Assembly: GCF_020091585.1 (NCBI RefSeq)
Contig: NZ_CP083582.1
Coordinates: forward strand, 3,720,001-3,784,000
DNA: 64,000 nucleotides
Reading direction: 5' to 3'
From: Kovacikia minuta CCNUW1
GTDB taxonomy: Bacteria > Cyanobacteriota > Cyanobacteriia > Leptolyngbyales > Leptolyngbyaceae
A model generated the notes under the pieces. The model was given only the letters and a program-made list of their open reading frames with translations, had not been told where the DNA came from and did not search any database. The position numbers and the translations under genes were made by a program. Positions 1-7,795 of this stretch are shown here, one piece after another (position 1 is the first letter of the stretch; the number at the start of each line of letters is the position of its first letter).

Positions 1-31
1 ATGCTGACACCTGACACCTGGCACCTGACAC

Positions 32-1447
32 CTACCTAAACAAATCATCTCCACAGTGAGAGTCAACCAGCCACAGTCCAGCGGAGATTTTTGGGGTGTT
101 GACGGAGAGGTTAAGCCCCTGTTGCAATCCGTAAACGAGAAGCGCCAGAGTATCGACTAATTTAGGGTCCCAGCGATCGCCCTGTTCCTGCTGGCACACT
201 TCCAGTGCCTTTGTCATCCACGTTTCGGGTGGGGCGGAGGATTTACCCGTTTCTGTAGCAGCGCTGCGGAGGGTTGCAAGTTCCTGTTGAAAGTGCGCTG
301 CCAATCCCAAAATTCTGGACTCCAGAGGAATCTCGTCTCCAGCAAGTTTGGCGGGTTGCCCGGTGCCATTCCAATGCTCAGTCTGATGGGTAATGATGGT
401 AGCGATCGCCCGCATTTGGGGCATGGTTCGCAACACCTGTGCCCCTGGTACCAGTGGACAACTGGGGGCAACATCGGTGGCAGCGTCGCCGTAGCGAGAA
501 CTACCAGGGCTGAGATCCGTTTCTGTTTTTTGCAGCGGCGCAAGCCGATGGAGCAAACCTGCCAGCCGCAGTCGGTTCAGTTGCCAGGCGGGTAGGTCGA
601 GCAACTGCCCAATCGCCTCTACCAGGGCAGCAACCTCTGAAGCCGCGTTGGGATTCGTGCCATCTGCCTGATCCGTTAACTGCGCCATCCGCAGAAACGC
701 CTGCACCTCGTTCGATACCAGATTGCTATCCAAAATGTCCTGGTGCAGGGCAAAGCTATCGGTTTGTGCAACCAGATTCAAATTTGTCTGCCATGACTGG
801 AGATAATCCACAACACGAGACACGATCGGACCTGGATCTTCCCGTTCTCCGGTCTGGGCTGCTGCAATTTCCTGTACTTGAGCCGAGAGCCTGGTTGCCA
901 GTTCTGGGTTATAGCGTTGAATGTGGTCGATCGTCAACTCCACCGTTTCCTGGATCAGATTCGCTTCAAAGGTCCAGAATCCGTAGAACTTGCGTTCCAG
1001 ATCCTGTGTGGGTGGTCCCTGTTTGCCATAATCGTCAGATGAAAGTTCCTGGCACAGAACCATTGCCGTGTAGCTGGGAGCCAGAATCATCAAGTGCCAT
1101 TCTTGGGCAACCGGATCAGACGGGTCTAGATTGACCAGTTCCACATTTGCCCGTTGACTGGTGGGATGCTCGGCGAAGCCCGAATCGGGGGCTGCCATGA
1201 TCACAACCTGATGGGAACTATCCGCAATGTCAGCGTAGCGATCGGCTTCCTGAAGATACCATTTTCCCCGCTGAAATGCCGTAATCACCAGAGGCTTGGT
1301 GCGACTGGTGAGAATGCAATCTTCCAATGCATGGCAGAGAGCAACCAGAGTATTTTTGTAATAAACACCAAAGTTCAACGGGCGTTTGCCAGGTTGACCC
1401 GGTTGGTGTGCCTCCTTCAATTGATGCAGGATCGAGCCTTCTAGCAT
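32..1447 (-). CDS. DICT sensory domain protein with degenerate HD-GYP-like C-terminus
   Basis: The 471-residue product opens with a region (about residues 20-175) that matches the DICT domain, a sensory module common in cyanobacterial signalling proteins. Recognisable stretches are NFGVYYKNTLVALCHALED and FWTFEANLIQETVE. After a linker, the C-terminal 200 residues look like an HD/HD-GYP-type helical domain: LAGLLHRLAP, then HQTEHWNGTGQP and a PLESRILGLAAHF tail. The canonical GYP is GQP here and an upstream HD pair is not obvious, so phosphodiesterase activity is doubtful and a regulatory or binding role is more likely. It ends close to the window edge but is complete. A GACACCT tandem repeat lies directly downstream at positions 5-40. 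The family call is good; the signal sensed is unknown. Confidence 0.8.
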   Translation of the reverse strand: MLEGSILHQLKEAHQPGQPGKRPLNFGVYYKNTLVALCHALEDCILTSRTKPLVITAFQRGKWYLQEADRYADIADSSHQVVIMAAPDSGFAEHPTSQRANVELVNLDPSDPVAQEWHLMILAPSYTAMVLCQELSSDDYGKQGPPTQDLERKFYGFWTFEANLIQETVELTIDHIQRYNPELATRLSAQVQEIAAAQTGEREDPGPIVSRVVDYLQSWQTNLNLVAQTDSFALHQDILDSNLVSNEVQAFLRMAQLTDQADGTNPNAASEVAALVEAIGQLLDLPAWQLNRLRLAGLLHRLAPLQKTETDLSPGSSRYGDAATDVAPSCPLVPGAQVLRTMPQMRAIATIITHQTEHWNGTGQPAKLAGDEIPLESRILGLAAHFQQELATLRSAATETGKSSAPPETWMTKALEVCQQEQGDRWDPKLVDTLALLVYGLQQGLNLSVNTPKISAGLWLVDSHCGDDLFR

Positions 1448-1721
1448 GATAGAGAGTCAGTCAAACTGGACCACCACAGGCGGATTCTCAGTTTAGCGAA
1501 TCCATCCTCAGGTTCTTAACATAAGTTTACCATCTAATTGTGATCTAGGAAGCAGGAATTCGCTAAGTGTTGAAGATGAGGGAGTGGGGATGCACGGACG
1601 AGGCGTGAAAGGTGCTCTGAATCTGGATTTTGCCCCCTTCTGCCTTCTGTTTTTCTCCTGGTGTCTTCCTATCGTTCCCGTCATTCCAATCTCTCTTTCC
1701 TCCTGGCTCCTGACTCCTGGA

Positions 1722-2027
1722 TTAATCCCCAGGTCGAAAGGGTTTACGGATTTCAAAGGAAACTGAGTTTAGCGGCTTCTTTTTGAAATTAGCAGGTTGG
1801 GGGGTTTGGGCGGGTTGGATGGGAAAAACGTCTGACTCAGAAATTTCTGGTTCTTCGTAATTTGGAGGGGAGGGGAGACTGGTCAACTTGTCATAGTTGG
1901 AGACGATCGCCAAAAAGACCCCACCCAAAATAAAGATCGGTAATGGCAAGGAAAACTGTTTGAACCATTGCAACAATTCCGTTGCACCAAACAAAAAGAG
2001 AAAACAAGTGATCCAGACTCTCATCAT
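1722..2027 (-). CDS. small conserved cyanobacterial membrane protein
   Basis: This 101-residue protein has two closely spaced hydrophobic segments near its N-terminus (LFLFGATELLQWF and LPIFILGGVFLAIVSNY), followed by a hydrophilic, proline-rich tail. The pattern (charged start, ELLQW, LPLPIFILGG) resembles a small family I have seen widely in cyanobacteria without an assigned function. It probably sits in the thylakoid or plasma membrane with its tail in the cytoplasm. It lies upstream of the DICT gene on the same strand, separated by about 270 bp containing only simple-sequence DNA, so co-transcription is possible but unproven. Function unknown. Confidence 0.65.
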   Translation of the reverse strand: MMRVWITCFLFLFGATELLQWFKQFSLPLPIFILGGVFLAIVSNYDKLTSLPSPPNYEEPEISESDVFPIQPAQTPQPANFKKKPLNSVSFEIRKPFRPGD

Positions 2028-2220
2028 TGAACTTAGCCAGTCCAGAGGGAAGGTATTCTACATCGCAGGATAGCCGATCTTTATGGTTTTGATAGCCCAA
2101 ATTCAAGGGAGTTAGAGAGCGGTGACGGATCGAACAAAGTCTAAGAGGTCATTCCCCTTCTGCCTTTCGCTATATCCACCAGACCTTATATCCTGGGAAA
2201 AGGTAGCAAGAGGGTTGGCT

Positions 2221-3231
2221 ATGACGGATCACCAGCACAATGAGCAACTTCAAACCATGAATGATGTTGTGTCTACACCGTTTTCAAAGCAAGCCCCAGG
2301 GGTTAGTCATTCACGGGATTTGACGATCGCAGTGATTGGTGATGTCCATGACCAGTGGGAAGCAGATGACGAAACTGCCCTGCAATACCTGGGGGTTGAC
2401 CTGGTGTTATTGGTGGGAGATTTTGGTAATGAGTCGGTTGATGTTGTGCGGGCGATCGCTTCCCTGAAGTTGCCAAAAGCCGTTGTCTTTGGCAACCACG
2501 ATGCCTGGTATACAGCAACCCCCTGGGGCACCAAACACTGTCCCTACGATCGCCAGAAAGAAGATCGGGTTCAACAACAATTAGATCTGTTGGGGGTAAC
2601 CCATGTGGGTTATGGCAAACTAGACTTTCCCGATCTGGGGTTAACGGTTGTGGGAGGGCGTCCATTTAGTTGGGGCGGGTCCGATTGGAAAAATGCAGAC
2701 TTCTATCAATCGCGCTTTGGCGTCGGCAATTTTACAGAGTCGGCAGCCCGGATTAAGGCGGCAGTTCAGCAGGCTGCCAGTGAGACCGTCATTTTTCTGG
2801 GGCACTGTGGTCCAAAAGGGTTAGGCGATCGCCCGGAAGATCCCTGTGGTCGAGATTGGCAACCCCTGGGTGGGGATTTTGGTGACCCAGACTTGGCAGG
2901 GGCGATCTCAGAGGCTTACAAGCTTGGTAAAACCGTCCCCCTGGTGGCATTTGGTCACATGCATCATCGCCTGCGTCACACCCGGCAATATTTACGGACT
3001 CCTGTTGCTGTCAGTCCAGAGGGGACTGTCTTTCTGAATGCGGCTAGTGTCCCCCGAATTGTGCAGGAGGGCAGCGATCGGTTGCGCAACTTTTCGCTCG
3101 TCTCGCTCAAGGCGGGCAGAGTTTCTCAGGTTTCCCTGGTTTGGGTGAACCGAGATTTTGCCCCTGTTTCGGAGCAAGTTCTCTTTGGTCGTTCCAGCCA
3201 AAATCAAGTAACAGCAGGTAACCGATGTTAA
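2221..3231 (+). CDS. metallophosphoesterase, TIGR04168-like
   Basis: This is a calcineurin-like phosphoesterase. The metal-binding motifs are clear: IGDVHDQW (D-x-H), GDFGNE (G-D), FGNHDAWY (GNHD), GHCGPKG and FGHMHH (GH-x-H). The order and the loop sequences match the cyanobacterial and plastid TIGR04168 family, whose substrate I do not know. The open frame runs up to a GTG at 2122, but the extra 33 residues are not conserved-looking. The ATG at 2221 has an AGAGG seven bases upstream and is preferred, giving 336 residues; an ATG at 2257 is also possible. No signal peptide is seen, so the protein is probably cytoplasmic. It stands alone, with repeat-rich spacers on both sides. Confidence 0.8.
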   Translation: MTDHQHNEQLQTMNDVVSTPFSKQAPGVSHSRDLTIAVIGDVHDQWEADDETALQYLGVDLVLLVGDFGNESVDVVRAIASLKLPKAVVFGNHDAWYTATPWGTKHCPYDRQKEDRVQQQLDLLGVTHVGYGKLDFPDLGLTVVGGRPFSWGGSDWKNADFYQSRFGVGNFTESAARIKAAVQQAASETVIFLGHCGPKGLGDRPEDPCGRDWQPLGGDFGDPDLAGAISEAYKLGKTVPLVAFGHMHHRLRHTRQYLRTPVAVSPEGTVFLNAASVPRIVQEGSDRLRNFSLVSLKAGRVSQVSLVWVNRDFAPVSEQVLFGRSSQNQVTAGNRC

Positions 3232-3527
3232 GGAGTTATGAGTTTTGAATGATGAATTGAGGTACACCCCACACCCTACACCCCAAACCCCGTCTTAACG
3301 CGACATACCTTACTTGAACGAGAATTGCGATGTGTATTTTTGTGGATAAGGGTCTACATCAATTGGTAGAGGCTGAAGATTGGTTGAATAGGTATCCTTG
3401 AAGCATTGTAGAGGTTTGGAGAATTGGGCACGAGCCTTTTTGTTGGGTTGCATTAGGAACTGCTTAAACAACAGCCCTGTCCGTTGCCCATGGATGCAAA
3501 CCAGCAGAGAAGAGGAATATTTTAACG

Positions 3528-4298
3528 ATGGCTCTCTATAAAATTGCAGATTTTGACCCTTCCTATTCCAAAAACGATCATCAGGAAGACATTCGGGGAT
3601 TTGATCTCTATTCCAGGGATGAAAAGGCCGGTTCAGTCGAAGATCTTCTCGTCGATGATGCAGGTCGTTTTCGTTACTTTGTTATTAATACAGGTTTGTG
3701 GATTTTTGGGAAGAAAGTGCTACTGCCGATCGGGTGTGCCCAAATCGACTATAGCAATCATCGCATCTATGCCAATAGCTTGAATAAAGAGCAGGTAGAA
3801 GCTCTACCAGAATTTTCCAATGACATGACGGTTGATTTGGACTACGAAGAGCGGGTGGGAAGGATTTATCGCCCTTCTCCAGTCACTCCTCCCGCTGCCT
3901 ATGGCACAGGTTATGCTGGGTATGACAGTGCCCCACCTGTGGCCAGCGACGCTCCAGTAGCCCACGGAGAAGGCTATGCTGGGTATGATAGCGCTCCCCC
4001 TGCCCCCTCTGAGGTCACGGCTTCATCGGGTGTCGGGCGGGCTGGGTATGAATCCGCCCCAACCGTACCAGTCAATGCTCCCCCATCTCATGGGGTTGGG
4101 TACGAAGGCTACGAAAGTGCGCCTGCCGCACCCCCAGCTCAAATTGCCCTGGATAGGGATTCAGAGTTTGACTCCAACTCGGATTTTTATTCTAACCAGG
4201 AGAATATCTCCCTCTACGAAACGAACGAGCGCGATCATCAATATCTGAAGCGTTACGAAGAGCGTTTGATTGCAGCGAGAAGAGGGAGTAGGAAATAG
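3528..4298 (+). CDS. PRC-barrel domain protein with 21-residue tandem repeats
   Basis: The first 110 residues form a PRC-barrel domain (DIRGFDLYSRDEKAGSVEDL, VINTGLWIFGKKVLLPIG). PRC-barrels are small beta-barrels found in photosynthetic reaction-centre H subunits, RimM and many stress-linked cyanobacterial proteins. Residues 126-209 are four exact-length 21-residue repeats with the core G-x-G-x-x-G-Y-(D/E)-S-A-P, alternating tyrosine/glycine with alanine/proline stretches. The C-terminal 45 residues are charged (NERDHQYLKRYEERL). The gene is monocistronic, with 296 bp upstream and a MITE downstream. The domain call is firm, and a role in stress or membrane-surface binding is inference only. 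Confidence 0.8.
   Translation: MALYKIADFDPSYSKNDHQEDIRGFDLYSRDEKAGSVEDLLVDDAGRFRYFVINTGLWIFGKKVLLPIGCAQIDYSNHRIYANSLNKEQVEALPEFSNDMTVDLDYEERVGRIYRPSPVTPPAAYGTGYAGYDSAPPVASDAPVAHGEGYAGYDSAPPAPSEVTASSGVGRAGYESAPTVPVNAPPSHGVGYEGYESAPAAPPAQIALDRDSEFDSNSDFYSNQENISLYETNERDHQYLKRYEERLIAARRGSRK
3903..4154 (+). repeat. four 63-bp coding repeats (21 residues each)
   Basis: There are four consecutive 63-bp units inside the PRC-barrel gene, each encoding G-(T/E/V)-G-(Y/R)-(A/E)-G-Y-(D/E)-S-A-P followed by ten variable Pro/Ala/Val-rich residues. The units have the same length but differ at DNA level, which suggests an old duplication kept by selection on the protein rather than recent slippage. Confidence 0.85.
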
Positions 4299-4334
4299 AG
4301 AGTTTTGAGTTCTAAGTTTTGACTTGATGGGTTA

Positions 4335-4494
4335 GAGGATGTTTGAAAAGGTATGGACTGTAAGATGTAACACTCAGAGATCCCCCCTAACCCCCCTTAA
4401 AAAGGGGGGAAACTGGCTTAAAGTCCCCCTGATTAAGGGGGACTTAGGGGGATTGCATCTTTGCTACCGACAGTAGGACTTTTCAAACACCCTC
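4335..4494. repeat. MITE-like element, copy 1 (intact)
   Basis: This is a 160-bp non-coding element with imperfect terminal inverted repeats: GAGGATGTTTGAAAAG at the left, and the reverse complement of GAGGGTGTTTGAAAAG at the right (15 of 16 matching). TTA flanks it on both sides (4332-4334 and 4495-4497). The interior contains two C/G-rich hairpins (around TTAAAAAG and GATTAAGG). A second copy, interrupted by an insertion sequence, lies at 62358-64000. The short TNA target and small size suit a MITE mobilised by an IS5/IS1031-type transposase, which is inference. Confidence 0.8.
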
Positions 4495-4499
4495 TTAGG

Positions 4500-4640
4500 A
4501 AGGGAGGGTTGAGTTTTAAGTTTTGAGTTTTGGGTTGAAAGTGGAAAGCCAGAAAGATAGGGGAAAGAATCTGTTTTATCCTTTATCCTTTGCTTTTATC
4601 CTTTCCCTGACACCTGACCCCTGACACCTATTTTCTTCCG
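4500..4640. repeat. intergenic simple repeats before the ABC exporter gene
   Basis: Short runs of GTTTTGA, TTTATCC and GACACCT type heptamers fill the spacer between the MITE and the ABC transporter gene. With the MITE they explain the whole 400-bp gap; no gene or clear promoter was seen. Confidence 0.7.
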
Positions 4641-4697
4641 TAAAACTCTTCCTTCGGCTTGTCTGTTTAGATAAAGCCGTTGGGGGAGTTTACCAGT

Positions 4698-6611
4698 ATG
4701 CAACCAAGACCACTAAAGCCGATTGAAGCGCTGCGTCGGAGTGTCTGGATGGTTTTTCAGGCAGCACCGAGGGAATTACGCAATTTGTCTGGCTTAAATC
4801 TGATCACGGGGACTGGTCCGTCGATATCGCTGTTTCTTAGTAAGGTTGTGATTGATGAGGCTTCTCGCCTGTTGGGTCGGGGGGTGACTGAGAATGCGAT
4901 CGCCCTTATCCTTTCGGAGCCAAAGCTTTTGTGGAGCCTGGGGGCGTCGGTTTTACTAAACCTGTTTGTAGATTCAATTGATTCGATTGGGGCAACCCTG
5001 TTTGCATCTCTGCGCGATCGAGTGCGGGGGCATGTCCAGGGACAGGTCTTTCAGAAGGTTGCCAATTTTGATGATATTGCCCTGTTTGAAACGCCCGATC
5101 TACTGAACTTGCTGGAACTTACCGATAAAGGAATGCAGCGACTCCAACAGCTTTCCTTTATCGTGGCAGCAACCCTGATGGGCGTGTTTATGTTTATCCC
5201 CTCGGTTTTGTTGTCAGTCTCAATTAGCTGGTGGGTGCCCCCGGTTTTGCTCCTTTCTTCAATTCCGTCCATTTTCGTTGAAATTAAACACCACAAGAAA
5301 AGCTGGCGGGTCGAAGAAACCCAGGCAAGTGTGAACCGGGAAATGAATATCTATGGCAAGGTGCTGACAGGGGAAGCTTATGCTAAGGAATTGCGTCTGT
5401 TTTCCCTCCAATCCATTCTGTTGGAACGCTGGCAGGGATTATTTCACCGCATGTTCAACACAATGGAACAGGTGCGGCGGGAGGGGGCAGTTGCAGTCAT
5501 GCTCTGGTCCCTACTGGGTGGACTGGGTGCGACTTTGCCCTACGTCTATGTTGTGATTGGAGTGTTACAGGGCAACTATACCTTGGGCGACCTGGCGCTT
5601 TATACGGGCATTATTATGCAAATGCGCCGCAGCCTCTATATCCTGATTGGTCACACAGGCGATATTTATGATGTTGCACTAGCAACCAGCCCCATTTTTC
5701 AGTTGCTTGATCTGGAACCCCAATTACAAAGTGGCAGGGAAAGAAAGGATGAGGGCGGAGGGATGAGGGATGAAAGAAGGGATGAGGGCGGAGGGATGAG
5801 GGATGAAACATTTATTTCTCATCCCCCATCCTTCATCCCCCATCCCTTCTCCTTTCAAGGAATTCAATTTCAGGATGTCTCCTTCACCTACCCTGGTGGC
5901 GATAAGCCAATTCTGGAGCAGCTTAATTTGACGATTCAACCAGGAGAAATGGTAGCGCTGGTAGGAGAAAATGGGGCGGGTAAAACAACGCTGGCGAAAC
6001 TGCTCTGCCGCTTGTATGACCCAACTCAAGGATCAATTTATTGGGGGGAACAGGATCTACGATCGATGGACCTGGATGATTTGCGATCGCGGATTGCAGT
6101 AGTGATGCAGGACTATGCCCGCTTTCCGGCAACCCTGCGGGAAAATGTGGGATGGGGCTATCTCCCCAAGCTTCAGGAGGATGGTGCGATTCAGTCAGTG
6201 CTTCAAGATGCGGGCATTAGCCAGGTGGTTGCAGAACTGAGTCATGGACTGGAAACGCCCCTGGGGAAACAGCTTGAGAATGGCGTCGATTTGTCTGGAG
6301 GGCAGTGGCAGCGGGTTGCGATCGCCCGTGCCCTGATGCGCCTCTCCGAAACAGAACTGCTGGTGTTTGACGAACCCACCGCTGCCCTCGATCCCAAAAA
6401 TGAACACGAAATCTACCGCATTTTCAAAACGATCGCCCAGGGTCGGATGGCAGTCGTTGTTAGCCATCGTCTCGCCCTGGCAAAAATGGCAGACCGGATC
6501 ATCGTCCTGGAACACGGCAAAATTGTCGAAGCAGGCACCCACGAAGAACTGCTAGAGAAGGGCGGCGGCTACCACACGATGTTTACCCGTCAGGCAAGTA
6601 GTTATTTGTAG
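4698..6611 (+). CDS. ABC transporter, fused permease and ATPase (exporter type)
   Basis: This is a half-transporter of about 637 residues. The N-terminal half has the hydrophobic segments of an ABC exporter membrane domain. The C-terminal half is a complete nucleotide-binding domain with Walker A GENGAGKTT (about residue 423), signature LSGGQWQR (about 532), Walker B LLVFDEPTAALD (about 555) and the switch histidine in VVVSHRLALA. Between the two halves (about residues 348-383) the linker is built from a repeat-derived peptide rich in DEGGGMRDE and HPPSF units, so the linker is longer than normal. TTG at 4680 is possible, but ATG at 4698 fits family length better. The substrate cannot be read from sequence; lipids or peptides are usual for this class. 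Half-transporters act as dimers. Confidence 0.88.
   Translation: MQPRPLKPIEALRRSVWMVFQAAPRELRNLSGLNLITGTGPSISLFLSKVVIDEASRLLGRGVTENAIALILSEPKLLWSLGASVLLNLFVDSIDSIGATLFASLRDRVRGHVQGQVFQKVANFDDIALFETPDLLNLLELTDKGMQRLQQLSFIVAATLMGVFMFIPSVLLSVSISWWVPPVLLLSSIPSIFVEIKHHKKSWRVEETQASVNREMNIYGKVLTGEAYAKELRLFSLQSILLERWQGLFHRMFNTMEQVRREGAVAVMLWSLLGGLGATLPYVYVVIGVLQGNYTLGDLALYTGIIMQMRRSLYILIGHTGDIYDVALATSPIFQLLDLEPQLQSGRERKDEGGGMRDERRDEGGGMRDETFISHPPSFIPHPFSFQGIQFQDVSFTYPGGDKPILEQLNLTIQPGEMVALVGENGAGKTTLAKLLCRLYDPTQGSIYWGEQDLRSMDLDDLRSRIAVVMQDYARFPATLRENVGWGYLPKLQEDGAIQSVLQDAGISQVVAELSHGLETPLGKQLENGVDLSGGQWQRVAIARALMRLSETELLVFDEPTAALDPKNEHEIYRIFKTIAQGRMAVVVSHRLALAKMADRIIVLEHGKIVEAGTHEELLEKGGGYHTMFTRQASSYL
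5729..5853. repeat. STRR array inside the ABC transporter linker
   Basis: GGATGAGG/GCGGAGG-type direct repeats are followed by CATCCCC/TTCATCC-type repeats that are nearly the complement of the first block, so the RNA could fold back on itself. The frame is preserved, giving repeated DEGGGMRDE and then SHPPSFIPHP. Confidence 0.8.
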
Positions 6612-6735
6612 CAAACGGGGGATGGGGAGGTGGGGGGATGAGGAGATGGAGGGTGGGGGAGATGAAACGTTTGAATCCTTGCTTCCGAAATTTGGCTGAC
6701 TGTCCTGTTTCTTACATTGAGAGGCAGGAGGATTT

Positions 6736-7506
6736 ATGGGTTTTTACCGCTTTACTATTCCCACGATCGTTCTCACCGTCCTGATGAGAACAGCCCCAGC
6801 CCTGGCAATTCCAATCGACCAGATTCCTAATCCCCGCCATCAAAATGCCTGGGTTAGCGATGTTTCAAATGTCATCAGCTCGGATAGGGAAAGACAGCTT
6901 AACCAGATGCTGGATGACCTGGAAAAGAAAACCACTATCGAGATGGCGATCGTCACCATCCCTGATGCAATGCCCTATGCTAACTGCAAAGAGTTGACCA
7001 CTGACCTATTTAACCGATGGCGCATTGGTAAAAAGACCAATAATGGTTTCCTCACCGTCCTTTGCATGAAAGAGCGACGGGTAGAGCAAGAAATAGGCTA
7101 CGGGCTACAAGCCAAACTGCCCGATACTCTGTTACATCAAATTCAACAGGACAAAATGGTTCCTGCCTTCAAGCAAGGAGACTATGCAGGAGGCTTGGCA
7201 GCCGACACATTTGCCCTAATCAAAGTCATTGAGGGAACTCCCCACCCTCAGAGGAGTTCAAACAGCTTCATGCTTTGGATCGTTGTAACCTTTATGATCG
7301 TTATCATTTTGGTTATCCTTTTTAGTGGTTCCAGGAGTTCCAACAGATCTAGGAGTTCCAACCGTTCCAGAGATTGTGAAAGTGATGATCTCTTCATTAG
7401 AGACGATAGTTTTAGCAGGGACAACAGCAATGGCAGCAGTTTCAGCGGGGACAGCAGCTTCGGTGGAGGAAGTTCTGGCGGGGGCGGTTCTGGTTCTGAT
7501 TGGTAA
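6736..7506 (+). CDS. TPM-domain protein (TPM_phosphatase family), secreted/membrane-anchored
   Basis: The protein has 256 residues. It starts with a signal peptide (VLTVLMRTAPALA) and carries a TPM domain at about residues 35-165 (VSDVSNVISSDRERQLNQML, EMAIVTIPDA, GIGYGL-like EIGYGLQAKLPD). A single membrane helix (LWIVVTFMIVIILVILF) follows, then a Ser/Arg then Gly/Ser-rich tail ending GGGGSGSDW, typical of the family. The plant homologue TLP18.3/Psb32 takes part in photosystem II repair, but many bacterial TPM proteins have unknown roles, so I do not assign one. An AGGAGG-like site precedes the ATG. It stands between the ABC exporter and convergent recG. Confidence 0.8.
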   Translation: MGFYRFTIPTIVLTVLMRTAPALAIPIDQIPNPRHQNAWVSDVSNVISSDRERQLNQMLDDLEKKTTIEMAIVTIPDAMPYANCKELTTDLFNRWRIGKKTNNGFLTVLCMKERRVEQEIGYGLQAKLPDTLLHQIQQDKMVPAFKQGDYAGGLAADTFALIKVIEGTPHPQRSSNSFMLWIVVTFMIVIILVILFSGSRSSNRSRSSNRSRDCESDDLFIRDDSFSRDNSNGSSFSGDSSFGGGSSGGGGSGSDW

Positions 7507-7607
7507 ATTAGTTCATGAAAATAAAGATTCAACGATGGACGGGAAGCGGCGAGGGAGTGTGATCTCTGACCTTATCGCGAAAATCTTTGTGCGAATGCTA
7601 GAACGCC

Positions 7608-7693
7608 GGTACAGAAACCGGGTTTCTGCTGTGAGATGCTCAATTTTCGCTGAATATCCTCACCAGAAACCCGGTTTCTCGAAATACTGTACC
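7608..7693. repeat. paired-palindrome repeat (AGAAACC family), copy 1
   Basis: This 86-bp unit begins GGTACAGAAACCGGGTTTCT and ends AGAAACCCGGTTTCTCG plus AAATACTGTACC, so each arm is itself a palindrome and the two ends are inverted repeats. Related copies are at 49954-50035 (intergenic) and 40042-40110 (inside the alpha-mannosidase gene). Confidence 0.8.
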
Positions 7694-7734
7694 GATGCTC
7701 TAGGCCCCCTATGATTTGCGGGTATTATCCTTTC

Positions 7735-7795
7735 TGGAAACGACCCTATCCTTCATCCTTCATCCTTCATCCTTCATCCTTCCCCTGACACCTTA
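7735..7795. repeat. TTCATCC tandem repeat at the recG 3' end
   Basis: Four to five CTTCATCC/TTCATCC units are followed by CCCTGACACC directly at the recG stop codon. This is one of the short tandem repeat families scattered through the window. Confidence 0.75.

Noticed and set aside
1508-1766. Overlapping ORFs on both strands before the DICT gene
   Set aside because: They consist of simple-sequence DNA (TCCTGAC, CTTCTGC units) and have no coherent protein features.
7248-7532. 94-codon minus-strand Leu-rich ORF
   Set aside because: It is the antisense shadow of the Ser/Gly-rich tail of the TPM-domain protein.
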